Below, in pieces: positions 1 to 6,169 of a DNA stretch of 6,603 nucleotides. Under the pieces are notes generated by a model that ran no database searches, had not been told where the DNA came from, and saw nothing but the letters and a program-made list of their open reading frames with translations. The stretch's first letter is position 1, and each line of letters starts with the position of its first letter. Location of the stretch: NCBI GenBank assembly GCA_900765525.1, contig CAAFRY010000060.1, positions 1 through 6,603 on the forward strand, given 5' to 3'. Made by a program: the position numbers and the translations under genes. Source of the DNA: an uncultured Blautia sp. (lineage in GTDB: Bacteria; Bacillota; Clostridia; Lachnospirales; Lachnospiraceae).

Positions 1-3000
1 CTATATCCACGCTGGAAATAACGGGGACACCGGTGCCTTCCATGGCGCACCTCAAAATTATATTGACAAAGCATTGGAAGTTGCCAACGCCATTGAAGGG
101 CTTCCTGCCCCACCAGAATCCTTCCGTGCTTTTATCGTTCCTGGCGATGCTTCCCAAACTTTTGCAGGAAGCTGGTATCAGGTTCCAAACGGCTTTATCG
201 AACTGCAGAAATCCTCTGCCAATACCGATATTTCCGATAAAAATGGCAATTACTCTTTAGAAGGAGCCAAATACGGAATCTACAAAGGGGAAGAACTGGT
301 AGAAACTCTTGTTACCGATAAAAAAGGATATGCAAAATCCAAAGAACTGGCAGAAGGAAGTTACACCGTTAAAGAAATCAGTGCCCCAGAAGGATTTGCT
401 ATAGATACTTCCGCCCATAATGTTACGGTAAAAGCAGAAGGAACATCTACCGTAAAAGTAAAGGATATTCCTCAAAATAATCCCGTAAAACTGCTCCTTA
501 AAAAGCTGGATACTGACACACAGCAAAATTCTGCACAGGGAACCGGCTCTCTCGCCAATGCCGAATTTACAATAAAATTCTATACAGAGCAGTCAGCTAC
601 CGATCCCGGAGCAAATGGTAAGAAACCGGTTCGCACCTGGATATTGAAAACAGATGCCTCTGGAGAAATCCATTTTACAAAAGATTATTTGGTATCCGGG
701 GATGAATTTTTCTATGCCAGTGATGGAAAGACCGTCTGCTTCCCACTGGGTACAGTAACCGTACAGGAAACCAAAGCCCCTGCCGGCTATCTTCCAAACG
801 AATCTGTTTTCGTGCAGCAAATCACCAGTACCGGTACGGAAGAAACTATCTCTATTTATAACGCTTCTTCTGTCGAAGAACAGGTCTTCCGAGGCGGCGT
901 CAAAATTCAGAAGCGGGATCTGGAAACTCAGGGAACACAAGCACAAGGAACCGCATCTCTTGCAGATGCCGAATTTACCATTACCACTCTGAACAAACAG
1001 CCAGTATGGGTAGGTGGAAAGCTCTATGAAAATGGTCAGGCAGTGCTTACAATCAAATCGGATACACATGGTATTGCTGCAAGTGCCGCTGATGCCCTGC
1101 CCCTTGGACATTACCGGATAGAAGAAACCAAAGCGCCTTCCGGATACCTAACCGATGGTGCAAAGGCTCTTGAATTTGACATCACCCAAAATGGAGAAAT
1201 CGTAGATTTAACAACAGAAGAGACTTCTGTTTCTAACCAGATTATCCGTGGCGGTGTCAAAATCCAAAAACGGGATCTGGAAACAGGAGAAGCCAAACCA
1301 CAGGGAAATGCTTCTTTAAAGGATGCAGAATTTACAATCACCAATCTTGGTCCAAATCCTGTTCTTGTGGATGGAACCCTTTACGAAAAAGATCAAGTAG
1401 TTCTCACTTTGAAGACAGATGAAAAGGGGCTTGCTTCCACCAAAAAAGATACGCTCCCTTATGGTCATTACCGGGTTGATGAGACAAAAGCACCGGAAGG
1501 TTATTTGAACGAGGGCAAACTCTCTCAGGAGTTTCATATCACAGAAAATGGGAAAATTTTGGATTTAACTGCAAAAGAAACAGCGATTTCCAATCAGGTA
1601 ATCCGTGGCGATTTAGAATTCGTAAAGGTCTCTGACGGAGATTTAAACCGGCTGGCAAATGTCCCATTTTCCATTACCTCCAAAACTACAGGAGAAAGTC
1701 ATACCATTGTAACAGACAAAAATGGCTATGCCAGTACTTCCTCAGAATGGAATAAGCACACTACAAATACCAATCGTGGGGAAACTTCTGAAGACGGAAT
1801 CTGGTTTGGCGCTTCTAAACCTGATGATGCCAAAGGAGCCCTGATTTATGATACCTATATTTTGGAAGAACAACGCTGCGATTCCAATGAAGGTATGAAC
1901 CTCTTAAAAATTGAGGTCTCTGTATACAAAAATCACGTAGTCGTGGATATGGGAACTTTAACGGATGATCAGATTACCATTGGAACTACTGCCCTTGACA
2001 AAGACAGCAACTCCCACTTTGCCAAACCAGAAGAAAAAATCACTCTGGTTGATACCGTAGAATACGAAGGCTTAAAGAAGGGACAGTCTTATAAGCTCAT
2101 CGGTACACTGATGGATCAGGAATCCGGAAAGCCAATTGAAATAGATGGAAAACCTGTCACAGCGGAAACCACCTTCAAACCAAAAAAATCTTCTGGTTCT
2201 GCAAAAGTGACCTTTACGTTCAATGCCTCTTCTCTGAAGGGCAAAACAATCGTAGTATTTGAGGAACTGTACCAGGAGGATTTAAAACTGGCTGTTCATG
2301 CGGACATTACAGATCAGGATCAGACTATCTATTTCCCAGAAATCGGGACCACTGCAAAAGATAAGGAAACAGATATGAATCTTTCCCAAGCAGATAAAGA
2401 AGTTACCCTTGTAGATACGGTAGCTTACAAAAATCTTCTGCCCGGCGAAGAATATGTTATGACTGGAACCCTTATGGATAAAGAAACCGGAAAACCTGTC
2501 GAAATAGATAAGAAAGAGGTTACTGCCGAAACCACATTTACTCCTAAAGAATCCTCTGGAACGGTAGATGTGATTTTTTCTTTTGATGGGACCTCCCTTG
2601 CCGGAAAAACCGTAGTTGTTTTTGAATCTGCTACTTATGACGGCAAAGAATTTGCAACACACGCAGATCTTGAAGATAATGGGCAGACCATCTACTTCCC
2701 AGAAATCGCTACTACTGCAAAAGATAAAGCAGACGGAGATCATTTTACCAAAACCGATAAAGAGATTACCATCGTTGACACGGTTAAATATAGTAACCTA
2801 ATTCCAGGAAAAGAGTATGCACTTACCGGTACCTTGATGGACAAAGAGACAAAAGAGCCTCTTCAGGCAGATGGTAAACCGATTACTGCCACTACGACCT
2901 TTACTCCTGAAGATGCCTCTGGCAGTATTGAACTTACCTTTACATTTGATGGCAGCATCCTGTCCGGCAAAACAATTGTTGTCTTTGAGTCTTTAACGTA

Positions 3001-3592
3001 TCAGGAAAAAGAGATTGCTGTTCACGCCGATATAGAAGACCATGAACAGTCTATCTACTTCCCAGGAATTGGAACTACTGCGAAGGACAAAGCGGATGGG
3101 GATCAGGAAGCCGTTGCTACGAAAGAAGTAACCATCATTGACACCGTATCCTACCAAAATCTGATTCCGGATACTCCATACAAACTGGTCGGCACACTGA
3201 TGGACAAAACAACCCAAAAGGAAGTTCTGATTGATGGAAAACCTGTCACGTCAGAAACAGAATTTACACCAAAGGATTCCAATGGTTCTGTCGAAGTCAT
3301 CTTCACTTTTGATGGAAGCACATTGGCTGGTCATGATGTAGTCGTTTTTGAAAAACTTTTTTCCCTTGAAGGAGAAACAGCACTTGAAATTGCTTCCCAT
3401 GAGGATCTGGACGATAAAGGACAGACGATAAAACTTACGGAAGTTCCAAAAGACACACCGGAACCTTCCAAACCAGTCAAGACTGGAGATGAAACAACCA
3501 TTCTTCCTTATCTTTTACTGGCAGGTGCCGCACTCCTCTTTGCTGCCGGATTTGGTATTTTATATATCCGTAAGCGAAAAAAAGATAAGTAA
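1..3592 (+). CDS. SpaA/VaFE multidomain wall-anchored surface protein (5' end missing)
   Basis: The reading frame is already open at base 2 and continues to a TAA at 3590-3592, giving 1196 visible residues. The first in-frame start codon is a TTG at 74 inside conserved-looking sequence with no ribosome site, so the true start and signal peptide lie upstream. Bases 2-193 encode what looks like the end of an N-terminal thioester-type domain; its Cys and Gln are not in view. Five SpaA-like domains follow (about 194-484, 485-898, 899-1255, 1256-1612, 1613-1978), several with a first-strand lysine and an ETKAP-type glutamate expected for Lys-Asn isopeptide bonds. Four VaFE/T-Q ester domains (1979-3442) come next, then a Pro-rich spacer, PVKTG, a hydrophobic helix and a RKRKKDK tail. 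Proteins of this build are exported, sortase-anchored adhesins, often carried by Firmicute conjugative elements. The architecture is clear; the ligand cannot be told. Confidence 0.93.
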   Translation, partial: YIHAGNNGDTGAFHGAPQNYIDKALEVANAIEGLPAPPESFRAFIVPGDASQTFAGSWYQVPNGFIELQKSSANTDISDKNGNYSLEGAKYGIYKGEELVETLVTDKKGYAKSKELAEGSYTVKEISAPEGFAIDTSAHNVTVKAEGTSTVKVKDIPQNNPVKLLLKKLDTDTQQNSAQGTGSLANAEFTIKFYTEQSATDPGANGKKPVRTWILKTDASGEIHFTKDYLVSGDEFFYASDGKTVCFPLGTVTVQETKAPAGYLPNESVFVQQITSTGTEETISIYNASSVEEQVFRGGVKIQKRDLETQGTQAQGTASLADAEFTITTLNKQPVWVGGKLYENGQAVLTIKSDTHGIAASAADALPLGHYRIEETKAPSGYLTDGAKALEFDITQNGEIVDLTTEETSVSNQIIRGGVKIQKRDLETGEAKPQGNASLKDAEFTITNLGPNPVLVDGTLYEKDQVVLTLKTDEKGLASTKKDTLPYGHYRVDETKAPEGYLNEGKLSQEFHITENGKILDLTAKETAISNQVIRGDLEFVKVSDGDLNRLANVPFSITSKTTGESHTIVTDKNGYASTSSEWNKHTTNTNRGETSEDGIWFGASKPDDAKGALIYDTYILEEQRCDSNEGMNLLKIEVSVYKNHVVVDMGTLTDDQITIGTTALDKDSNSHFAKPEEKITLVDTVEYEGLKKGQSYKLIGTLMDQESGKPIEIDGKPVTAETTFKPKKSSGSAKVTFTFNASSLKGKTIVVFEELYQEDLKLAVHADITDQDQTIYFPEIGTTAKDKETDMNLSQADKEVTLVDTVAYKNLLPGEEYVMTGTLMDKETGKPVEIDKKEVTAETTFTPKESSGTVDVIFSFDGTSLAGKTVVVFESATYDGKEFATHADLEDNGQTIYFPEIATTAKDKADGDHFTKTDKEITIVDTVKYSNLIPGKEYALTGTLMDKETKEPLQADGKPITATTTFTPEDASGSIELTFTFDGSILSGKTIVVFESLTYQEKEIAVHADIEDHEQSIYFPGIGTTAKDKADGDQEAVATKEVTIIDTVSYQNLIPDTPYKLVGTLMDKTTQKEVLIDGKPVTSETEFTPKDSNGSVEVIFTFDGSTLAGHDVVVFEKLFSLEGETALEIASHEDLDDKGQTIKLTEVPKDTPEPSKPVKTGDETTILPYLLLAGAALLFAAGFGILYIRKRKKDK
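2..193 (+). other. C-terminal remnant of a probable thioester-type adhesin domain
   Basis: This segment precedes the first SpaA domain in the same frame. It reads YIHAGNNGDTGAFHG at the start and FIVPGDASQTFAGSWYQ near the end. From family memory, this resembles the tail of the N-terminal domain that precedes SpaA repeats in VaFE-repeat surface proteins, which usually carries an internal Cys-Gln thioester for covalent binding to host molecules. No cysteine is visible in this part, so the reactive bond, if present, would be encoded upstream. The assignment is by context and remembered resemblance only. Confidence 0.5.
899..1612 (+). repeat. Two tandem 357-bp SpaA-domain repeats
   Basis: Two consecutive units of exactly 119 codons (899-1255 and 1256-1612) both begin VKIQKRDLET and share DAEFTIT, a GHYR-(I/V)-(E/D)ETKAP-(S/E)-GYL block and a final SNQ-(I/V)-IRG. 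Each keeps the first-strand Lys, the Glu of ETKAP and a last-strand Asn, the usual set for an autocatalytic Lys-Asn isopeptide bond in CnaB/SpaA folds. The DNA is similar at the start of each unit but diverged elsewhere, indicating an old duplication. The domain before them (485-898) is a more distant, longer relative. Confidence 0.88.
1979..3442 (+). repeat. Four tandem VaFE (T-Q ester bond) domain repeats
   Basis: The units are 1979-2341, 2342-2704, 2705-3067 (each exactly 363 bp, 121 codons) and 3068-3442 (375 bp). Each starts I-(G/A)-TTA-x-DK, then (L/I)-(V/I)-DTV-x-Y, GTLMD, VVFE, an (A/S)H-(A/E)-D segment and a closing QTI or QSI. In known T-Q ester domains the Thr of DTV-x-Y bonds to the Gln near the C-terminal end, helped by nearby acidic and His residues. 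The Thr, Glu, His and Gln at the matching places are present in all four units, so all four probably form the cross-link. Unit 4 has a four-residue longer loop around SLEGETALE and lacks the closing YFP seen in the others. Confidence 0.92.
3473..3589 (+). other. Cell-wall sorting signal, PVKTG type
   Basis: The last 39 residues are PVKTGD-ETT, then a hydrophobic stretch (ILPYLLLAGAALLFAAGF and on) and the basic tail RKRKKDK. This is the standard layout for sortase anchoring: motif, membrane helix, positive tail. The motif has Pro-Val where classical LPXTG has Leu-Pro, so cleavage between Thr and Gly by a non-housekeeping sortase is plausible. A Lys/Pro/Glu spacer (PKDTPEPSK) that would span the wall precedes it. 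Confidence 0.88.
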
Positions 3593-3611
3593 CTATCAAT
3601 AAATATGCTCA

Positions 3612-3635
3612 CAGGCAGCTTCTTACGGCTGCCTG
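3612..3635 (+). terminator. Intergenic hairpin after the surface-protein gene
   Basis: CAGGCAGC (3612-3619) pairs perfectly with GCTGCCTG (3628-3635) across an 8-base loop, starting 20 bases after the stop codon. The position suits a transcript 3' end or an RNA-processing or stability element. No run of T follows (the next bases are CTATAAAGG, the ribosome site of the next gene), so it is not a classical intrinsic terminator and may only reduce read-through. Confidence 0.45.
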
Positions 3636-3639
3636 CTAT

Positions 3640-3644
3640 AAAGG
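3640..3644 (+). promoter_or_regulatory. Ribosome binding site deciding the start at 3653
   Basis: AAAGG lies 8 bases before the ATG at 3653 and only 2 bases before the alternative in-frame ATG at 3647. The normal spacing favours 3653. Confidence 0.55.
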
Positions 3645-3652
3645 TGATGAAT

Positions 3653-4015
3653 ATGGAACAATCTCGTTGTAATGCCGATGCCAAGCACATCCGGCATTTT
3701 TTAGATATTTGTGATGGAAATTGGCATTCCTGTATTTATGTTCGCTGCGTTTCCTGTAAAACCCCAGGTTATTGTAATGGCCCACACTTCTTATATCATC
3801 CAGATGAAAACGGCAGTCCTTGTATCCTGCCCATGGCAGATGCCCGTATGCTCTTCTCCCGCATACCGGAACCAACGGAATGCCTGTCCGCCATAACACT
3901 GGAACAGTTTCAGTCCTTATATGGACTCTACTTTGCAAAAGAAGCATTGACCGATAAGCCATGTCCTTGTTTTGCTTTACTGCGGCATCAGGAAGCATCC
4001 CATTATTACTGGTAA
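3653..4015 (+). CDS. Cysteine-rich hypothetical protein, 120 aa
   Basis: I do not recognise this protein with confidence. The ATG at 3653 is chosen because AAAGG at 3640-3644 sits 8 bases upstream; the in-frame ATG at 3647 is too close to that site, and the ATG at 3605 would run through the hairpin. It has ten cysteines in 120 residues, with a cluster C32-x2-C35-x5-C41 after C20 and C27 and a CPC near the end (C109, C111), which suggests metal binding or an iron-sulfur site rather than secretion, as there is no signal peptide. Several histidines and aromatic residues are also present. It follows the surface-protein gene by 60 bases and precedes a small membrane-protein gene by 53 bases on the same strand. 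Function unknown; it is probably a small accessory protein of the element. Confidence 0.75.
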   Translation: MEQSRCNADAKHIRHFLDICDGNWHSCIYVRCVSCKTPGYCNGPHFLYHPDENGSPCILPMADARMLFSRIPEPTECLSAITLEQFQSLYGLYFAKEALTDKPCPCFALLRHQEASHYYW

Positions 4016-4054
4016 AAGGTTGCACTTTTGGTACTTTCTGCGTACAGGATAAGA

Positions 4055-4061
4055 AAGGAGG
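4055..4061 (+). promoter_or_regulatory. Strong ribosome binding site for the 89-aa membrane protein
   Basis: AAGGAGG, a near-perfect anti-16S match, 7 bases before the ATG at 4069. It shows that translation starts there rather than at the upstream in-frame ATG at 3961. Confidence 0.85.
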
Positions 4062-4068
4062 CGATTTT

Positions 4069-4338
4069 ATGTTGAATTTCACTGCTATGATTCAAGGAAT
4101 CGATACAATATTTACGAACTTAATTTTTATTCCTGCACTTTTAATCCTGTACCTGAAGTTTCGTCCGAGAAAGCCCTGGAGCAGACGCACCAGAAATCTG
4201 TATCGGCTATGTATAGCTCTGATTTCTGTTTATGTCATCCGGATTTTCTGTGCAGGGTTCATCTTTACACCAGTAAATTACTCACGTTTTGCAGACAGCG
4301 GTTTCTTTCCGCTTATCAAGGCACTGTTCTATTCTTAG
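4069..4338 (+). CDS. Small membrane protein with two predicted helices, 89 aa
   Basis: The start at 4069 is set by a strong AAGGAGG at 4055-4061, 7 bases upstream; the longer in-frame opening from 3961 overlaps the previous gene and has no ribosome site. Two hydrophobic segments, about residues 13-30 (IFTNLIFIPALLILYLKF) and 46-66, flank a strongly basic loop (RPRKPWSRRTR, 32-42). By the positive-inside rule the loop is cytoplasmic and both ends face outward. No domain is recognised. Its place between the cysteine-rich gene and the regulatory cluster suggests an accessory role, perhaps at the envelope, but nothing in the sequence gives a specific function. Confidence 0.8.
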   Translation: MLNFTAMIQGIDTIFTNLIFIPALLILYLKFRPRKPWSRRTRNLYRLCIALISVYVIRIFCAGFIFTPVNYSRFADSGFFPLIKALFYS

Positions 4339-4461
4339 ATTTTCTGCCATTTTGTGCCATTTAGTCCGAATCTGGGAGTAGTTTCTATGCCCATCCTATG
4401 GGAATTCATCACCTGCTTTCTTACAATATACGTATAAAACACGTAAGCGAGGTGAATCTTT
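4339..4461 (+). promoter_or_regulatory. Intergenic region, probable promoter/operator of the downstream operon
   Basis: This is the widest gap in the window and lies before four tightly packed genes, so it is the likeliest promoter site. It holds TGCCATTT twice (4345-4352, 4355-4362; 10-bp step), a short CCCAT/ATGGG hairpin (4390-4402), the palindrome TATACGTATA (4427-4436) and ACGTA twice (4430, 4441; 11-bp step). Possible -10 elements are TACAAT (4422-4427) and TATAAA (4433-4438), but neither has a good -35 at proper spacing. GAGGTG at 4449-4454 is the ribosome site of the next gene. Promoter identity is inference. Confidence 0.35.
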
Positions 4462-4872
4462 ATGAAACAGAAACAAATCCGCTGCCCATACTGCGGCAGC
4501 ATCGCAATTTTAAGGGATGCGTCCTATGTATATGGAAATAAAGCGAAAGATGGAAAACTCTATGTGTGCAGTCACTTCCCACAGTGTAATTCTTATGTAG
4601 GAGTTCATCCTGGCACTACCAATGCCAAAGGAAAACTGGCAAACAAAGAGCTTCGGCAAAAAAGGATCCAAGCACACCGGGTGTTTGACCAGATATGGCT
4701 AAACCACATCTTTACGAAATCGGAGGCTTACCGCTGGATTGCTGATAAATTCTGTCTGACTGCCAAGGAAGCACACATCGGAGAATTTAGCACTTATATG
4801 TGTGATCAACTAATTCTGGAATCCATGAAGATTCTGGAGAATAACCATATCCCTCTCAGGGCCATTGGTTGA
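4462..4872 (+). CDS. DUF3268-like zinc-finger protein, 136 aa
   Basis: The N-terminal part has four cysteines spaced as CPYC (C8, C11) and C36-S-H-F-P-Q-C42, around a Y-V-Y-G stretch and a K-L-Y-V-C strand. This is the pattern of a four-Cys zinc ribbon like that of topoisomerase I C-terminal fingers, and the whole (SYVYG, C-x-FPQC, YVGVHPGT, GxLAN-x-ELR) matches my memory of the DUF3268 zinc-finger family found in Firmicute phages and conjugative elements. The C-terminal half is helical, with a segment around residues 85-115 (EAYRWIADKF...AHIGEF). It is probably a nucleic-acid-binding accessory protein; its role is unknown. GAGGTG at 4449-4454 supports the start. The TGA is followed after 14 bases by the sigma-like gene, so the two are likely co-transcribed. 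Confidence 0.86.
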   Translation: MKQKQIRCPYCGSIAILRDASYVYGNKAKDGKLYVCSHFPQCNSYVGVHPGTTNAKGKLANKELRQKRIQAHRVFDQIWLNHIFTKSEAYRWIADKFCLTAKEAHIGEFSTYMCDQLILESMKILENNHIPLRAIG

Positions 4873-4880
4873 AAGGGGGG
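4872..4880 (+). promoter_or_regulatory. Ribosome binding site deciding the sigma-like start
   Basis: AAAGGGGGG, beginning in the last base of the preceding stop codon, is 6 bases before the ATG at 4887. It rules against the TTG at 4869, which lies upstream of it. Confidence 0.75.
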
Positions 4881-4886
4881 ATATGT

Positions 4887-5456
4887 ATGATCATCCCGAT
4901 GACAGATGATGAACGCCGATTGACAGAGGAGTACTTATATTTGGTACCTGAAATGGTAAAAAAATTGACTACTCGTTGTGCTTATGTCTCATACGATGAG
5001 CAGCAAGACCTTCTGCAAGCCGGAAACTTAGCTTTATGCAAAGCCGCCATGAACTATGACAACACCCGTCCCTTTGCAGTTTACGCCAGAGTTGCCATAC
5101 GAAATGCCATTTACAGTTATTGGAGAAAACTGCAAAAAGAACGAAAATACACCTGTTCCATGTATGCATCTTCCGAATTTGACATGGAACCCCTGCTTGT
5201 AGACCAAAAAACAGAACTGTGGCAGGAACAATGTATGAACCAGGAACCCATTTATAAGCACCTGCAGTCCTTAGAAGCGAGAAGCTGCAATACACTAAGA
5301 AAAGGAATACATGCCCTGCTCCTGCAGCAAAAAGGATATACCAACCAAGAAATTTCCAAACATTATGGTGTCCCAATGAATCATGTCCGGGCATGGCAAA
5401 GCAAAGCCCGGAAATACTTACAGCAGGATACCAAATTATATACTCTTTTATCTTGA
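4887..5456 (+). CDS. Sigma-70-like factor with regions 2 and 4, 189 aa
   Basis: Residues about 13-84 resemble sigma region 2: a helix with YLYLVPEMVKKL, then YDEQQDLLQAGNLALCKAA, NYDNTRPFAVYARVAIRNAI and SYWRKLQK, which align with the core-binding and -10-recognising helices of sigma factors (compare E-DL-Q-G-x-GL and F-x-YA in SigB/SigF types). After a variable linker, residues about 144-180 form a region-4-like helix-turn-helix (GYTNQEISKHYGVPMNHVRAWQSKARKYL). There is no region 3, as in ECF or small mobile-element sigma factors. The ATG at 4887 is preferred because AAAGGGGGG (4872-4880) lies 6 bases upstream; the in-frame TTG at 4869 overlaps the previous stop. It would be expected to direct RNA polymerase to element promoters, or to act as a sigma-like DNA-binding regulator; no anti-sigma gene is evident. 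Confidence 0.86.
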   Translation: MIIPMTDDERRLTEEYLYLVPEMVKKLTTRCAYVSYDEQQDLLQAGNLALCKAAMNYDNTRPFAVYARVAIRNAIYSYWRKLQKERKYTCSMYASSEFDMEPLLVDQKTELWQEQCMNQEPIYKHLQSLEARSCNTLRKGIHALLLQQKGYTNQEISKHYGVPMNHVRAWQSKARKYLQQDTKLYTLLS

Positions 5457-5462
5457 AGGGAG
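5455..5462 (+). promoter_or_regulatory. Ribosome binding site deciding the start at 5470
   Basis: GAAGGGAG overlaps the TGA of the sigma-like gene and is 7 bases before the ATG at 5470. The arrangement favours translational coupling. Confidence 0.75.
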
Positions 5463-5469
5463 AACGATT

Positions 5470-6156
5470 ATGCTGACACTTTATACTGCAGTCGGAATCC
5501 TACGATTCCAGGATTCCATAAAGGAACATAAAACACCGACAGTTATCAATAACCGGCAGGAATACGGACTGACAGAAGAAGAATTCTTTCTGTGGAGCAG
5601 CCTCGCATTTCAAATCCGACAGATCCATGAATTGCAGTCTGCCTTTTCGGAACGTTTGAAAAAACATCACCGTTCGGAAAATATTCCCATTGAACCCTAC
5701 CTGAATCGGCTGCTGCTTCGAGGACTGGTTGTAAAAGGGGATGGTTTAACTGGTGTGGATGCCCTGTACCGCCTCTTAGGAGAACTTTATATCAGCCCAT
5801 TGCAGGACAGTTTTTCAGTACGACTTTTTACCTGCATCTATCTCTGCATGAAGAAAAAACTGCACACAAAGGAACTGATCCATTATCTAAAAAAGCCGGC
5901 ACGGACTGCTATAGAGGACACGGTACTCCAAATAGCAAAAAAAGTACAGATTTCTACGGCAGAGCTTGTAACCTGTGTAGAACAGGGCATCCATCCACAA
6001 AATACAGAGCAACTTTTGACGCAGCTCTATGAAACCTCGGATGCAACATTCCGTACCCTGGCACAGGATATCCAATTCACCCATGCCGGTTATCCTGTAC
6101 TGGAAGCCATCAGTAATTTGTACCTCAATAAACAGATTGCATTTGAAAAATTATAG
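5470..6156 (+). CDS. Hypothetical protein with possible winged-helix N-terminal half, 228 aa
   Basis: I do not recognise a named family. The ATG at 5470 has GAAGGGAG (5455-5462) 7 bases upstream; the earlier in-frame ATG at 5383 lies inside the sigma-like gene. After a short beta-like start (MLTLYTAVGILRFQD), residues 36-105 read like a helix-helix-helix-wing arrangement: EEEFFLWSSLAFQI, a second helix to about 65, a third ending in LNRLLLRGLVVKG, then a turn and LTGVDALYRLL. This looks like a winged helix-turn-helix that could bind DNA. The rest (about 115-228) is mostly alpha-helical, without catalytic motifs or membrane segments. The gene starts 13 bases after the sigma-like stop and ends 13 bases before the next gene, so it is probably a regulator or partner in the same operon. 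The fold call is tentative. Confidence 0.78.
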   Translation: MLTLYTAVGILRFQDSIKEHKTPTVINNRQEYGLTEEEFFLWSSLAFQIRQIHELQSAFSERLKKHHRSENIPIEPYLNRLLLRGLVVKGDGLTGVDALYRLLGELYISPLQDSFSVRLFTCIYLCMKKKLHTKELIHYLKKPARTAIEDTVLQIAKKVQISTAELVTCVEQGIHPQNTEQLLTQLYETSDATFRTLAQDIQFTHAGYPVLEAISNLYLNKQIAFEKL

Positions 6157-6163
6157 GAAGGAG
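6155..6163 (+). promoter_or_regulatory. Strong ribosome binding site for the last gene
   Basis: AGGAAGGAG begins inside the TAG stop of the preceding gene and is 6 bases before the ATG at 6170. It shows that the long in-frame opening from 6029 is not used. Confidence 0.85.
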
Positions 6164-6169
6164 CAAATT

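Noticed and set aside
593..1111. 172-aa open frame on the - strand
   Set aside because: It lies wholly inside the surface-protein gene opposite conserved SpaA domains and has no recognisable domain; it is a shadow.
2282..2743. 153-aa open frame on the - strand
   Set aside because: It mirrors the VaFE repeats, so its apparent internal repetition comes from the sense strand.
1979..3442. Tandem units as a CRISPR array or a non-coding satellite
   Set aside because: The 363-bp period is in frame, the units are diverged at DNA level, and they encode complete protein domains.
74..3592. Start of the surface-protein gene at the TTG at 74
   Set aside because: The same frame is open and domain-like back to base 2, and there is no ribosome site or signal peptide at 74; the gene is simply cut by the window edge.
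3961..4068. N-terminal extension of the small membrane protein
   Set aside because: It overlaps the cysteine-rich gene and reads through the AAGGAGG ribosome site that clearly serves the ATG at 4069.
3636..4082. 148-aa open frame on the - strand opposite the cysteine-rich gene
   Set aside because: It spans the gene and the next ribosome site on the other strand and has low-complexity composition; the + strand gene has a good ribosome site and fits the gene order.
4390..4402. CCCAT/ATGGG hairpin as a terminator
   Set aside because: The stem is only 5 bp with a 3-base loop and no T-run, too weak to call a terminator.
4969..5394. 141-aa open frame on the - strand
   Set aside because: It lies opposite the sigma-like gene, whose sense translation has recognisable regions 2 and 4.
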